From contig NZ_WJFC01000024.1 of NCBI RefSeq assembly GCF_009725235.1, positions 1 through 64,000 on the forward strand: 64,000 bases of DNA, in the 5' to 3' direction. The position numbers and the translations under genes were made by a program. The notes under the pieces were generated by a model. That model worked only from the letters and a program-made list of their open reading frames with translations, was not told the origin of the DNA and did not search any database. Source of the stretch: Scytonema sp. UIC 10036 (GTDB lineage: Bacteria > Cyanobacteriota > Cyanobacteriia > Cyanobacteriales > Nostocaceae). Of the stretch, positions 25,533-34,832 are shown piece by piece (position 1 is the first letter of the stretch; each line of letters opens with the position of its first letter).

Positions 25533-28500
25533 ATGAAATCTTACGAATATCAAATTGGTGGCAGTCTCAAAATGGATGCTCCTAGTTATGTGGAGCGACA
25601 AGCTGATTTTGAACTATACGACGCCTTAATGAGGGGTGAATTTTGTTATGTGTTTAGTTCCCGGCAAATGGGCAAATCTAGCTTGCGTTTGAGAACAAGA
25701 TACCGATTGCAAGAAGCTGGCTATTGCTGTGCTTCTGTTGATATGACTAGGATCGGAAATGGAAATATTACTCCTGCTCAATGGTATAAGGGTATAGTTG
25801 TAGATTTGTTGCGGGGATTTGATCTGTTTGGCTCGGTTAATATAAAAACTTGGTGGAATGAGCGAGAGGATTTACCTCCCTTACAGCGATTAAGTCAGTT
25901 TGTTGAAGATATTTTATTAGTTAAATTAAAAAGTGAAAAAATATTTATTTTTATTGATGAAATTGATAACGTTCTTAGCTTAAATTTTCCAGTTGCTGAT
26001 TTTTTTGCGTTGATTCGTGCTTGCTACAATCAACGGGCAGAAAATCCAGAATACAAACGTCTAACTTGGGCTTTGTTTGGTGTAGCCACTCCCTCGGATT
26101 TGATTTCTGACCGGACTTGTACGCCATTTAATATTGGGACATCTATCGATTTACAAGGTTTTCGTTTATCAGAAGTTGAGCCACTAGCAGCAGGGTTAGA
26201 GGGTAAAGTTGCTAACCCCATGGCAGTGCTTAAAGAAATTTTAAGTTGGACTGATGGGCAACCATTTCTCACACAAAAGCTGTGCCATATCGTAGAACAC
26301 GAAAGAATGAGCGGTAGCATGGCTTTACATCAGGAAACGGGGTATTCGGAAACAGAAGAACGATATAAGTTGGATTATCACTTGCCAATTGTGAATTACC
26401 ATCTCATCAGCATATATTACCAGTTTCCCTCAATTGTTTTGGAGAAGCTCGTACAAACACATATTATTAATGATTGGGAAGCCCATGATGAACCGGAGCA
26501 TTTAAAGACAATTCGCGATCGCCTCCTCTGTAACGAGCAACGTGCTGGTAGTTTGTTAGCACTTTATCAAAGAATATTACAAGGAGTTGACGTACCAATA
26601 GATGACTCACCAGAACAAATAGAACTCTTACTATCTGGGCTAGTTGTAAAGCAACAGGGAAAACTCAAAATTAAAAACCGTATTTATCAAGAAATTTTTA
26701 ATCAAGCTTGGATAGAAAAACAATTAGCAAAACTGCGTCCTTATTCCCAATCTTTAAATGCTTGGCTTGCATCATCACGTCAAGATTCTTCCAGGTTGTT
26801 GCGAGGACAAGCCCTGTTAGAAGCACAAGCTTGGTCTGTTGGCAAAAGTTTGAGCGAGTTGGACTATCAATTTTTAGCAGCAAGTCAAGAACTCGATCGC
26901 AGAGAAGTGGAAACAAGGTTGGCTGCAGAATGCACCAGAGAAATCAAAGCCAGATTGGCTCAGGAGCAAAAACTTGCCCAACTTCAAAGAATATCTCTAG
27001 GTACCCTTACTTTAGGATTTGTCATTGCTTTGGGGTTAGGAGTTGCAACCTTCTTCCAATATCGCAACGTATTGCAAAACGAATTAAAAGCCATTGCTAC
27101 ATCTTCCAAAGCTTTGTACGCTTCAGATAAAAAATTAGATGCTTTGATGGAAGGAATTAGGGCTGGGCAAAAACTGCAAAGTTTTGGAAGTGCAGATACA
27201 CAAACCCAAACACAAGTTGAATCTGTATTGAGACAAGCTATTTATGAAGTGAAAGAATATAACCGCTTGTCAGGACATAGTGCGGGGGCAAATTCAGTTG
27301 CTATTAGTGCAGATGGGCAGATATTTGCTTCAGCCAGTGCAGATAAAACCGTCAAACTTTGGCAACCAGATGGCACTCTCATTCAGACTTTATCAGGACA
27401 CACTGCAGGAGTTAACACAGTTGCTATTGGGACTTACAATCAAGATAAAAAAAAGATTTTCATTGCTTCAGGTGGTGAAGACAGGACAGTTAAGCTTTGG
27501 CATCTTGATGGCACCTTACTAAAAACCCTAAAAGGACATAGCGATGCAGTAGAGTCAATTGCTATTAGTCCTGATGGTAGTGCGATCGCTTCCGCAAGTG
27601 ACGACAAGACAGTTAAATTATGGACGGCAAATGGAACTTTGCTACGCACAATCAAAGGGCATAGTGATGAAGTTGAGGCAGTTGCCATCAGCCCCGATGG
27701 GAAAATGCTTGCTACAGCCAGTGACGATAAAACAGTCAAACTCTGGAAAATGGACGGTACTTTAGTAGGTACACTCAAAGGGCATAGCGATGAAGTCGAA
27801 GGAGTTTATTTCAGCCCCAATGGAAAGATAATTGCCTCGGTGAGTGCAGATAGAACTATCAAGCTGTGGAATTTAGACGGTACTTTGAAAGCAACTCTCA
27901 TCGGACATAGCAATCAAGTTGAAGGAATTGCTATTAGTTCTGATGGTAATGTGATTGCTTCGGCAAGTCGAGACAAAACAATCAAAGTGTGGAGACCAGA
28001 TGGCACGTTATTAACAACTCTTCGCGGTCATGATGCAGGAGTCAAAGAAGTTGCAATCAACCCCATCAGCAAGACAATCGCCTCAGCAAGTCGGGACAAT
28101 ACTGTGAGGTTCTGGAGGCAAAACAGTTCCTTATTAAACACTCTCTCCGGTCATAGCGATGCCGTTCATGGGGTGGCTTTTATACCTAACGAAAAGATGA
28201 TTGTTTCGGCAAGTCGGGACAACACAGTCAAAATCTGGAATCCAGATGGGACATTACACCTCAGCCTCATTGGTCATCAGGCGGGGGTCAATGGTGTTGC
28301 GATCGCCCCGGATGGTAAAACCATCGCATCCGCTAGTTCGGACAATACTATTAAAATCTGGAATCGAAAGGGTCAGTTGCTTAAGACTCTTGTCGGGCAT
28401 AAAGATGTGGTCAAGGCGATTGCGATCGCTCCTGACGGTAAAACCATTGTGTCAGGCAGTGATGATAAAACGGTTAAACTTTGGCAGCTTAAGGGTACGC

Positions 28501-29120
28501 TTAAGTTTGAAACCAGAGCTTTTGCAACACGGGTTGGGCATAATTCAGGCGTCAATGGAGTTACTGTCAGCAATGACGGTCAAATCATTGCTTCAGCAAG
28601 TGATGACAACACCGTAAGATTATGGAGACGGGATGGGACTTTAGTAAGAATTCTTTCAGGGCATAGCAATCAGGTGAATGCAGTTGCCATAAGTCCCGAT
28701 GGCAATTTGGTTATTTCTGCAAGCGACGACAAGACCGTCAAACTCTGGAAAAGGGATGGTACGCTGTTGAAGACTTTGACTGGACATGGTGCGGGGGTTT
28801 ATACAGTTGCGATCGCACCTAATGGTAAAATGATAGCCTCAGCCAGTTCAGATAACACTATCAAACTTTGGCTTCTTGACGGTCAATTGTTGACAACTCT
28901 TTCCGGGCATAGCGATACGGTCAAAGAAGTTGCATTTAACTCCAATGGTAAAGTTTTAGCATCGGTCAGTGATGATAAAACTGTTATCTTATGGGATTTA
29001 GACCGGGTTTTAGCTTCAGATAAGCTCTTTATTCATGCCTGTAACTGGGTACAGGATTATTTAACAACAAATCCCGATTTAAGTGAAAGCGATCGCAATC
29101 TTTGCACTTATCGCAAATAG
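25533..29120 (+). CDS. AAA-like NTPase fused to 14 WD40 repeats
   Basis: This 1195-residue protein has an NTPase domain (SSRQMGKSSL near 45; IFIFIDEIDNVL near 140; DGQPFLTQKLCHIVEH near 250) and an EQKLAQLQ coiled linker. One membrane helix (about 488-508, LTLGFVIALGLGVATFF) comes next, and then 14 WD40 repeats of about 41 residues from about 579 to 1170. Fourteen blades fit two seven-bladed propellers. Each repeat keeps the GH, D-G and D-xTV-K-W signature, and neighbouring repeats are highly similar even at DNA level. The layout suggests a membrane-tethered sensor or scaffold whose propellers face one side and whose ATPase faces the cytoplasm. It follows the NTPase gene at 24079-25527 by 5 nt. 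Confidence 0.88.
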   Translation: MKSYEYQIGGSLKMDAPSYVERQADFELYDALMRGEFCYVFSSRQMGKSSLRLRTRYRLQEAGYCCASVDMTRIGNGNITPAQWYKGIVVDLLRGFDLFGSVNIKTWWNEREDLPPLQRLSQFVEDILLVKLKSEKIFIFIDEIDNVLSLNFPVADFFALIRACYNQRAENPEYKRLTWALFGVATPSDLISDRTCTPFNIGTSIDLQGFRLSEVEPLAAGLEGKVANPMAVLKEILSWTDGQPFLTQKLCHIVEHERMSGSMALHQETGYSETEERYKLDYHLPIVNYHLISIYYQFPSIVLEKLVQTHIINDWEAHDEPEHLKTIRDRLLCNEQRAGSLLALYQRILQGVDVPIDDSPEQIELLLSGLVVKQQGKLKIKNRIYQEIFNQAWIEKQLAKLRPYSQSLNAWLASSRQDSSRLLRGQALLEAQAWSVGKSLSELDYQFLAASQELDRREVETRLAAECTREIKARLAQEQKLAQLQRISLGTLTLGFVIALGLGVATFFQYRNVLQNELKAIATSSKALYASDKKLDALMEGIRAGQKLQSFGSADTQTQTQVESVLRQAIYEVKEYNRLSGHSAGANSVAISADGQIFASASADKTVKLWQPDGTLIQTLSGHTAGVNTVAIGTYNQDKKKIFIASGGEDRTVKLWHLDGTLLKTLKGHSDAVESIAISPDGSAIASASDDKTVKLWTANGTLLRTIKGHSDEVEAVAISPDGKMLATASDDKTVKLWKMDGTLVGTLKGHSDEVEGVYFSPNGKIIASVSADRTIKLWNLDGTLKATLIGHSNQVEGIAISSDGNVIASASRDKTIKVWRPDGTLLTTLRGHDAGVKEVAINPISKTIASASRDNTVRFWRQNSSLLNTLSGHSDAVHGVAFIPNEKMIVSASRDNTVKIWNPDGTLHLSLIGHQAGVNGVAIAPDGKTIASASSDNTIKIWNRKGQLLKTLVGHKDVVKAIAIAPDGKTIVSGSDDKTVKLWQLKGTLKFETRAFATRVGHNSGVNGVTVSNDGQIIASASDDNTVRLWRRDGTLVRILSGHSNQVNAVAISPDGNLVISASDDKTVKLWKRDGTLLKTLTGHGAGVYTVAIAPNGKMIASASSDNTIKLWLLDGQLLTTLSGHSDTVKEVAFNSNGKVLASVSDDKTVILWDLDRVLASDKLFIHACNWVQDYLTTNPDLSESDRNLCTYRK

Positions 29121-29188
29121 TAGCAGTCCAAATCATGATACAATTGTATCAAAAAATGTTTATATTGCTCTCAGCATACCCCCAGTGC

Positions 29189-29322
29189 CAATACTTGTCG
29201 GTTAAGCCGAAAAATACGAAATCACGTAGGTTGGGTTGAGGAACGAAACCCAACATTTACAGACATTTATTGAGTTTCCCCAAGGGAAAAGCCCTACAAT
29301 TTCCTTATCCCTTGCAGTATTG
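29189..29322. mobile_element. MITE family 1, copy C, with 10-bp target duplication
   Basis: The 134-bp element starts CAATACTTGTCGGTTAAGCC and ends CTTGCAGTATTG. The perfect direct repeat CCCCCAGTGC flanks it (29179-29188 and 29323-29332). Confidence 0.92.
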
Positions 29323-29391
29323 CCCCCAGTGCTTACAGTTTAGTTTTACAAGAAAACATCCGGGATAAAGCGATCGCCCGAATAGTGAAAG

Positions 29392-29436
29392 ATGGCGATC
29401 GCGCAAATTAAAGAAATCTTTGCCAAATGGGAGTGA
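29392..29436 (+). pseudogene. C-terminal remnant of a solute-binding protein
   Basis: The frame reads AIAQIKEIFAKWE then TGA, which matches the end of sugar-type solute-binding proteins and resembles the end of the next gene (DKAIQQINEIFAE). Only about 14 codons remain and its stop directly precedes the next start. It may be the trace of a tandem paralogue that was lost. Confidence 0.35.
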
Positions 29437-29442
29437 TTGAGC

Positions 29443-30840
29443 ATGGTAACTGCAAAATTACAAACTACTTGTCATGTTCTCTTACTGGGAGCCACACTCA
29501 GTTTGAGCGTTTTTTCTTGTAATAATAATTCTAATTCTGACAAATCGTTGCCAAGCGAATCTTCTACGAAGAACGGAATCTTAACACTTTGGTGGGACAA
29601 AGGTTTTACGCTAGAAGAAGATGAGGCAATACAGCAAGTCGTAAAGCAGTGGCAACAAGAAACCGGTCACAAAACCGAGCTTTCTCTTTTTAGTGCTGAT
29701 GAGCTATCAAAAAAGACTCAAAGGGCAATTCGAGCAGGCAATCCACCAGATATTGTTATGAGTAACAATGCAGATCGGATTCTCAATCCAAGTCTTGCTC
29801 GAGAAGGTAAACTAGCAGATGTTTCTGAAGTCATTGAATCTGTCAAACCTTTTTACTCCGACACTGTATTGGCAAGTGCTTATTTTTATAACAATCTCAC
29901 AAAGAAGCAAAGCTATTACGCTGTTCCCCTTCACCAGAGCATTCCTTATATTTTTTACTGGCGAGATTTGCTCCAGGAAGCGGATAAGAGTGAAAAAGAT
30001 ATTCCCAAAGATTGGAATGGTTTTTGGGATTTTTGGAAACAAATACAAGATACTTTGCAAACTAAGAAAAATAAAAAAATTTATGGGCTTGGGTTACCTA
30101 TATCGGTAGGGGCTGGAGATACTTTTGAAGTCTTTGAGCAGATTTTGGAAGCTTATGATGTAGAAATTGTAGATTCTCAAGGTCGATTGCGTACAAGCGA
30201 TCCAAAAGTCCGTCAGGGAATCATTAATTGCATAGCTTGGTATACCCAATTTTATGACCAAGGTTATGTACCTCCAGATGCAGTAAATTGGTTTAACCCA
30301 GATAACAATCGCAGCTTATTTAACCGTCATGTGGTCATGACTGCTAACAATTCTCTTTCAATTCCTGCGGCTGTGCGCCGAAATTCTGATGTTTACTTTA
30401 ACAACTTGGGTACTATTGGATATCCCAATAAACCTAACGGCAAGCCCATGCGTTATGTTTCTCTTATCACCCAAGCAATTATCCTAACCGATTCAAAAAA
30501 TCAGAAATTAGCTAAGGATTTTTTGATATATTTCATCAGCCCTAAAATCATGGGAAATTATCTGAAAGTTGCAGGCGGGCGTTTTTTTCCAGTACACGAG
30601 CTTGTTTGGAAAGACCCTTTCTGGACAGATAAGAAAGATCCTCACATCTCGGAGGGTGCTAAACCACTCATTATGAAACAAACTCGTCTATTATATATCG
30701 CTCAAAATTCTTCTTATAGTAAAGTATTGATGAAAAATGTTTGGGGTCAAGCTTTGCGTCGAGTCGTCATAGATCGTGTTTCTCCAGAGGAAGCAGCTGA
30801 TAAGGCAATTCAACAGATAAATGAAATTTTTGCTGAATAG
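29443..30840 (+). CDS. Extracellular solute-binding lipoprotein (sugar ABC type)
   Basis: This protein of about 465 residues has a signal peptide with a lipobox-like LSVFSC. A family 1 binding-protein layout follows: LTLWWDKGFTLEEDEAIQQV, a hinge AGNPPDIVMSN, YAVPLHQSIPYIFYWRDLL and a C-terminal SPEEAADKAIQQINEIF. Such receptors deliver sugars or polyols to an ABC importer, but no permease or ATPase gene lies nearby. ATG 29443 was preferred over TTG 29437 because GGGAG sits 9 nt upstream. The substrate is unknown. Confidence 0.82.
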   Translation: MVTAKLQTTCHVLLLGATLSLSVFSCNNNSNSDKSLPSESSTKNGILTLWWDKGFTLEEDEAIQQVVKQWQQETGHKTELSLFSADELSKKTQRAIRAGNPPDIVMSNNADRILNPSLAREGKLADVSEVIESVKPFYSDTVLASAYFYNNLTKKQSYYAVPLHQSIPYIFYWRDLLQEADKSEKDIPKDWNGFWDFWKQIQDTLQTKKNKKIYGLGLPISVGAGDTFEVFEQILEAYDVEIVDSQGRLRTSDPKVRQGIINCIAWYTQFYDQGYVPPDAVNWFNPDNNRSLFNRHVVMTANNSLSIPAAVRRNSDVYFNNLGTIGYPNKPNGKPMRYVSLITQAIILTDSKNQKLAKDFLIYFISPKIMGNYLKVAGGRFFPVHELVWKDPFWTDKKDPHISEGAKPLIMKQTRLLYIAQNSSYSKVLMKNVWGQALRRVVIDRVSPEEAADKAIQQINEIFAE

Positions 30841-30868
30841 CAAGACAATATAGCCTTTCTCAGTCTCA

Positions 30869-30935
30869 TGAGGTACACCCTCCTTTCATCCCCCCTTTGT
30901 AAGGGGGGACAGAGGGGGGTAATTTTTGTACCTCA
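30869..30935. repeat. Nested palindrome downstream of the binding protein
   Basis: Outer arms TGAGGTAC and GTACCTCA enclose a CCCCCCTT-TGT-AAGGGGGG hairpin (30890-30908). It may act as a terminator for the gene ending at 30840. It is of the mobile palindrome type seen elsewhere in the window, but no flanking duplication was found. Confidence 0.55.
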
Positions 30936-30970
30936 CCAGGTTGAAATTTGCTGTAATTATTTTCTTTTAC

Positions 30971-31348
30971 TTAAAAAACAAATTTACTTTTTTGTTTGAC
31001 TTTATGTATTGAAGCTGCGCCAAAAACTGCAAAAGCTAGCAAACTTAATATAGAGTCAGGTTCAGGTACGCTAACTAATCTGATGGTTCTTGCTGTAATC
31101 TGGATCGTTGCGCCATTGGTTATAGGGAGTGGATTGGAGAGGTTAACACCTAATAAGGCACCGTCATTAGTTGTCAGGTTACCACCAGGACTATTCAAAA
31201 GCAACAAATCCTTCGTTACAACCGTGATATTTCCACCAAGATTAAGGGAACCACCGCTACTATCATCGCTTGTTAGCACTCCTGAGGGGTCAATAGAGAT
31301 AGAGGCACCGTCGCGTACTACTAACTCGTGTTGCGCTCTAATTGAGCT
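30971..31348 (-). pseudogene. PEP-CTERM protein, C-terminal fragment
   Basis: The open frame begins after a stop codon at 31349 and has no clear start. It encodes beta-helix-like repeats (GGNITVVTKDLLLLNSPGG, TNDGALLGVNLS) of the filamentous-haemagglutinin kind. The end is VPEPDSILSLLAFAVFGAA followed by a basic tail, the PEP-CTERM sorting signal cleaved by exosortase. Normal members are several hundred residues, so this is a 3' remnant of a surface protein gene. Confidence 0.7.
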
Positions 31349-31459
31349 CTAAGGCACTACTAGAAAACAGAAAGATTTTTGTATTTCCTCCGCAAGTTAA
31401 CTCTTGCAACTCCCAAAATTTTTTAAACTTCAGTTATAGCAGCAACACCCACCTTAAGT

Positions 31460-33643
31460 ATGCCCAAGCAAGAGCCATCAGCATCTTTGTTTAGCTTAGA
31501 GCCTGCAATTGACCGCCGCCCTCTGAAAGTGACTCCCAATACGTCACTCATAGAAACAATTACAATTATGGGCAAAGCTCGTAGCAGTTGCATCCTACCC
31601 AGTTTGAATTTGCTATTAGATACTGCATTTCTAACCGAAGCTAGAGGCAGTGGCGTACTAGTAATACAAGATGCACAAATATTCGGAGTATTTACTGATG
31701 CCGATGCACTGCAAGTTATTGCCTCCGGCAGGAATTTAGCAGAAATGAAAGTTGCTGAATTGATGAGGCAGCCAGTATTTACCCTATCACAATCTGACAC
31801 AGTAGATATTTTTACCGCTCTGTCATTACTACGCCAACATCAGATACGCCACCTACCAATTATCGATGCTGGGGGACAGCTCTTAGGCATGGTCACCCTT
31901 GAAAGTATTCGCCAAGCGCTGCAACTAGATGAATTACTGAGATCGCGGCAGTTGGCAGAGGTTATTTCTACTCCGATAGTTCAGACATCGGTAACGACTT
32001 CAGTACTTGGTATAGCTCAGTTGATGGTAGAACATCAGGTTAATAGCGTGGTGCTAACAGCAGGAGGTACTAAAGCAGACATTGAGCCAGTGGGGCTTGT
32101 AATGGATCGGGATATCATTCAGCTTCAAGCTCTGCAAGTAAATTTATCGCAGACGCAAGCTCAGACTATAATGCAAACACCATTATTGAATTGCGAGCCA
32201 ACAGAATCAATACTAGCTGCCTACTGGAAAATGCAACAACGACGAGTACAGCAATTTATTGTATCTGATGAATGTGGCAAAATATTAGGTATTGTCACGC
32301 CAACTAACTTTTTGAAAACACTTGATGTTGCACTTATGCGGAGATCTGTAGAGCAACTACAGCGTTCCATTGAACAGTTTGAAAATAAAAAAACCGAACT
32401 GTTACAAAGTAGTGACGCTAATATAAAACTCGAAGTGCAACAGACTCCAGCAGAACTCATGGAACAACTTCAGTGCAATCGCCTCCTAACCGCGATGGCA
32501 CTCCGCATTCGCAAATCACTTAATTGGGATGAAATACTTAACACCACAGTTGCCGAAGTGCGGCAGTTTCTTCAGACGGAGAGAGTCATTATTTATCGTT
32601 TCAACTTAGACTTAAGTGGAACAGTTGTGGTTGAATCCGTAGCTTCCGGTTGGCAACCTGCCTTGAATAGCACTATCCAAGACACCTGCTTTGGAAAAAA
32701 TTATGCCCAATCTTACAAAGAAGGGCGCACTCTAGTGGCAGAAGATATCTACACAGCTGGTTTTACTCAATGTCACATCGATATTTTAGCTTTGTATAAC
32801 ATTAGAGCTAGCCTCATAGTTCCTATTCTCCAGAAAGAACATTTGTGGGGGCTATTGTGTGCCTACCACTGTTCCGAACCTAGGTATTGGCGGCAGTTTG
32901 AAGTTGATTTGCTTCAACAGTTAGCAACCCATGTCGCTATTGCCATTCAGCAATCTGAACTATATCAGCAAGTTCAATCCGAACTGACTGAGCGTAGACG
33001 GGCAGAGGAGCAGTTATTAGTATCACTCAAAGAAAAAGAAATTCTTCTCAAAGAAGTCCATCATCGAGTCAAAAATAATCTTCAAACTATTTCCAGTTTG
33101 TTAAGGTTGCAGTCTGACTATATTAAAGATGAAAAAGCACTAGCATCTTTTAAAGATAGTCAGAATCGCATCCGTTCAATGGCACTTATCCATGAAAAAC
33201 TGTATCAATCCAAAGACTTATTTAGAATAGATTTTGCTGAATATATTCGCGAACTAGCAACCAATTTACTTCGTTCATATTCTGCCAGAGCGCAGACAGT
33301 TACCTTGAAAATAGATGCTCAAGATATTTGGTTAAACATTGATACGGCGATTCCCTGTGGATTAATTATCAACGAACTCGTTTTAAATTCTCTCAAACAT
33401 GCTTTTAGACCAAAAAACAAAAAACCTCAAATCTCTATTGCAATTCACTCAATTAATTCTGGTAAATTTAGACTAACTATCAGTGATAACGGTGTTGGTT
33501 TGCCTAAAGATATTGACTTCAAAGATACAGAATCTTTAGGGCTACAATTAGTATGTACTTTTACAGAACAACTAGAAGGAACGATAGACCTTGATAACAG
33601 CCAAGGCACTCAATTTATAATTGAATTCGCTGAATTACAGTAG
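31460..33643 (+). CDS. CBS-GAF histidine kinase (HisKA_2 type)
   Basis: This 727-residue cytosolic kinase has four CBS repeats (about 24-290, such as MRQPVFTLSQSDTVDIFTAL and GQLLGMVTLESI). A GAF domain follows (about 345-500, FLQTERVIIYRFNLDLSG, QKEHLWGLLCAYHC), similar to phytochrome-type GAF but with no clear chromophore cysteine. A HisKA_2 phospho-acceptor (KEVHHRVKNNLQTISSLL) and a HATPase domain (INELVLNSLKHAF, ISDNGVGLP) complete it. CBS pairs often bind adenine nucleotides, so it may read energy state. The partner receiver-kinase starts 20 nt downstream. Confidence 0.87.
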   Translation: MPKQEPSASLFSLEPAIDRRPLKVTPNTSLIETITIMGKARSSCILPSLNLLLDTAFLTEARGSGVLVIQDAQIFGVFTDADALQVIASGRNLAEMKVAELMRQPVFTLSQSDTVDIFTALSLLRQHQIRHLPIIDAGGQLLGMVTLESIRQALQLDELLRSRQLAEVISTPIVQTSVTTSVLGIAQLMVEHQVNSVVLTAGGTKADIEPVGLVMDRDIIQLQALQVNLSQTQAQTIMQTPLLNCEPTESILAAYWKMQQRRVQQFIVSDECGKILGIVTPTNFLKTLDVALMRRSVEQLQRSIEQFENKKTELLQSSDANIKLEVQQTPAELMEQLQCNRLLTAMALRIRKSLNWDEILNTTVAEVRQFLQTERVIIYRFNLDLSGTVVVESVASGWQPALNSTIQDTCFGKNYAQSYKEGRTLVAEDIYTAGFTQCHIDILALYNIRASLIVPILQKEHLWGLLCAYHCSEPRYWRQFEVDLLQQLATHVAIAIQQSELYQQVQSELTERRRAEEQLLVSLKEKEILLKEVHHRVKNNLQTISSLLRLQSDYIKDEKALASFKDSQNRIRSMALIHEKLYQSKDLFRIDFAEYIRELATNLLRSYSARAQTVTLKIDAQDIWLNIDTAIPCGLIINELVLNSLKHAFRPKNKKPQISIAIHSINSGKFRLTISDNGVGLPKDIDFKDTESLGLQLVCTFTEQLEGTIDLDNSQGTQFIIEFAELQ

Positions 33644-33662
33644 ACAGTAGAGGAGAAGAGAA

Positions 33663-34775
33663 ATGGCTAATGCAAAGATTTTAATTGTTGAAGATGAAAG
33701 GATTGTCGCCAAGGATATAGCTAAACGATTGCAAAATTTAGGATATGTTGTAGTGGCAGCCGTTTCGTCTGGAGAAGAAGCTATTGAAAAGGCAGCAGAA
33801 ACTCGGCCAGATTTAGTGTTAATGGATATCAGATTAAAAGGCAAAATTGATGGGATAAAAGCATCCGAACATATCCGGACTGAATTCAATATTCCTGTGA
33901 TTTTTTTAACTGCTTATGCAGATGAAAAAACTTTACAACGAGCAAAAGTCACAGAGCCTTTTGGTTACATCATCAAACCTTTTGATGAAAGAGAATTATA
34001 CGCTGCCATTGAAGTTGCTTTGCGCCGCCGGATGGCAGAAGAAGCAGTGCATGTGGCTTTGACAAAAGAAAAAGAACTGAGTGAACTCAAATCTCGGTTT
34101 TGGTCGATGGTTGTCCATGAATTTCGTAGACCAATGACTAGTATTTTAGCTTCTGCTCAATTACTTGAACATCACAGTCATGAATTACTTGAGGTCAAAA
34201 AACGAGAATACTTATATCTTATTCAAGAATCTGTTAGAACAATGGAAAATTTGTTGAATGATGTTTTGGCAGTCGGGAAAGCAGAAGGAGGTCAATTAGA
34301 TTTTTCGCCTGCACCATTAGATTTGGACAAATTCTGCCAAGGTCTGGTGGAAGAGATGCAATTTAGCGCAGATCAAACCCATCACATTATTTTCATAAAC
34401 CACGACCAATGTACCACTGCTGACTTGGATAAAAAACTGTTATGGCATATTCTTAGTAATCTGCTTTCAAATGCTATCAAATATTCATCTCAAGGTAGTA
34501 ATGTTTATCTAGAACTATTTTGTCCGGACAGAGAGATAATTTTTCAGGTAAAAGACACAGGTATTGGCATTCCAACAGCAGAGCAACAGTATGTGTTTAA
34601 GCCTTTTCATAGAGGTGAAAATGTTGGCAAAATTCCTGGAACGGGTCTAGGGCTAACGCTTGTCAAAAAATGTTTGGACTTACATGGTGGAGAAATTATT
34701 GTGCAGAGCGAAGTCGGAGTGGGAACTACATTTACTGTCAAATTTCCCTTCAGGAATCCAGCAATAAGTAAGTAG
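33663..34775 (+). CDS. Receiver domain fused to histidine kinase
   Basis: This 370-residue protein begins with a receiver ([18 protein letters not shown]; phospho-acceptor Asp in [31 protein letters not shown]). A HisKA helix pair ([20 protein letters not shown], conserved His) and a HATPase domain ([32 protein letters not shown]) follow. Receiver-first kinases take phosphate from another kinase, here most likely the CBS-GAF kinase encoded 20 nt upstream. GAGGAGA precedes the ATG. No DNA-binding output is present, so a further response regulator elsewhere is implied. Confidence 0.9.
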   Translation: MANAKILIVEDERIVAKDIAKRLQNLGYVVVAAVSSGEEAIEKAAETRPDLVLMDIRLKGKIDGIKASEHIRTEFNIPVIFLTAYADEKTLQRAKVTEPFGYIIKPFDERELYAAIEVALRRRMAEEAVHVALTKEKELSELKSRFWSMVVHEFRRPMTSILASAQLLEHHSHELLEVKKREYLYLIQESVRTMENLLNDVLAVGKAEGGQLDFSPAPLDLDKFCQGLVEEMQFSADQTHHIIFINHDQCTTADLDKKLLWHILSNLLSNAIKYSSQGSNVYLELFCPDREIIFQVKDTGIGIPTAEQQYVFKPFHRGENVGKIPGTGLGLTLVKKCLDLHGGEIIVQSEVGVGTTFTVKFPFRNPAISK

Positions 34776-34776
34776 A

Positions 34777-34832
34777 TTGGTCACTGGTCATTGGTCATTT
34801 GTCATTTGTCATTTGTCATTTGTCATTTGTCA
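34777..34832. repeat. TTGTCAT heptamer array
   Basis: About eight ATTTGTC or TTGGTCA units fill the space between convergent genes. The array supplies the last codons and TGA stop of the leftward monooxygenase gene (stop at 34823-34825). Confidence 0.9.
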
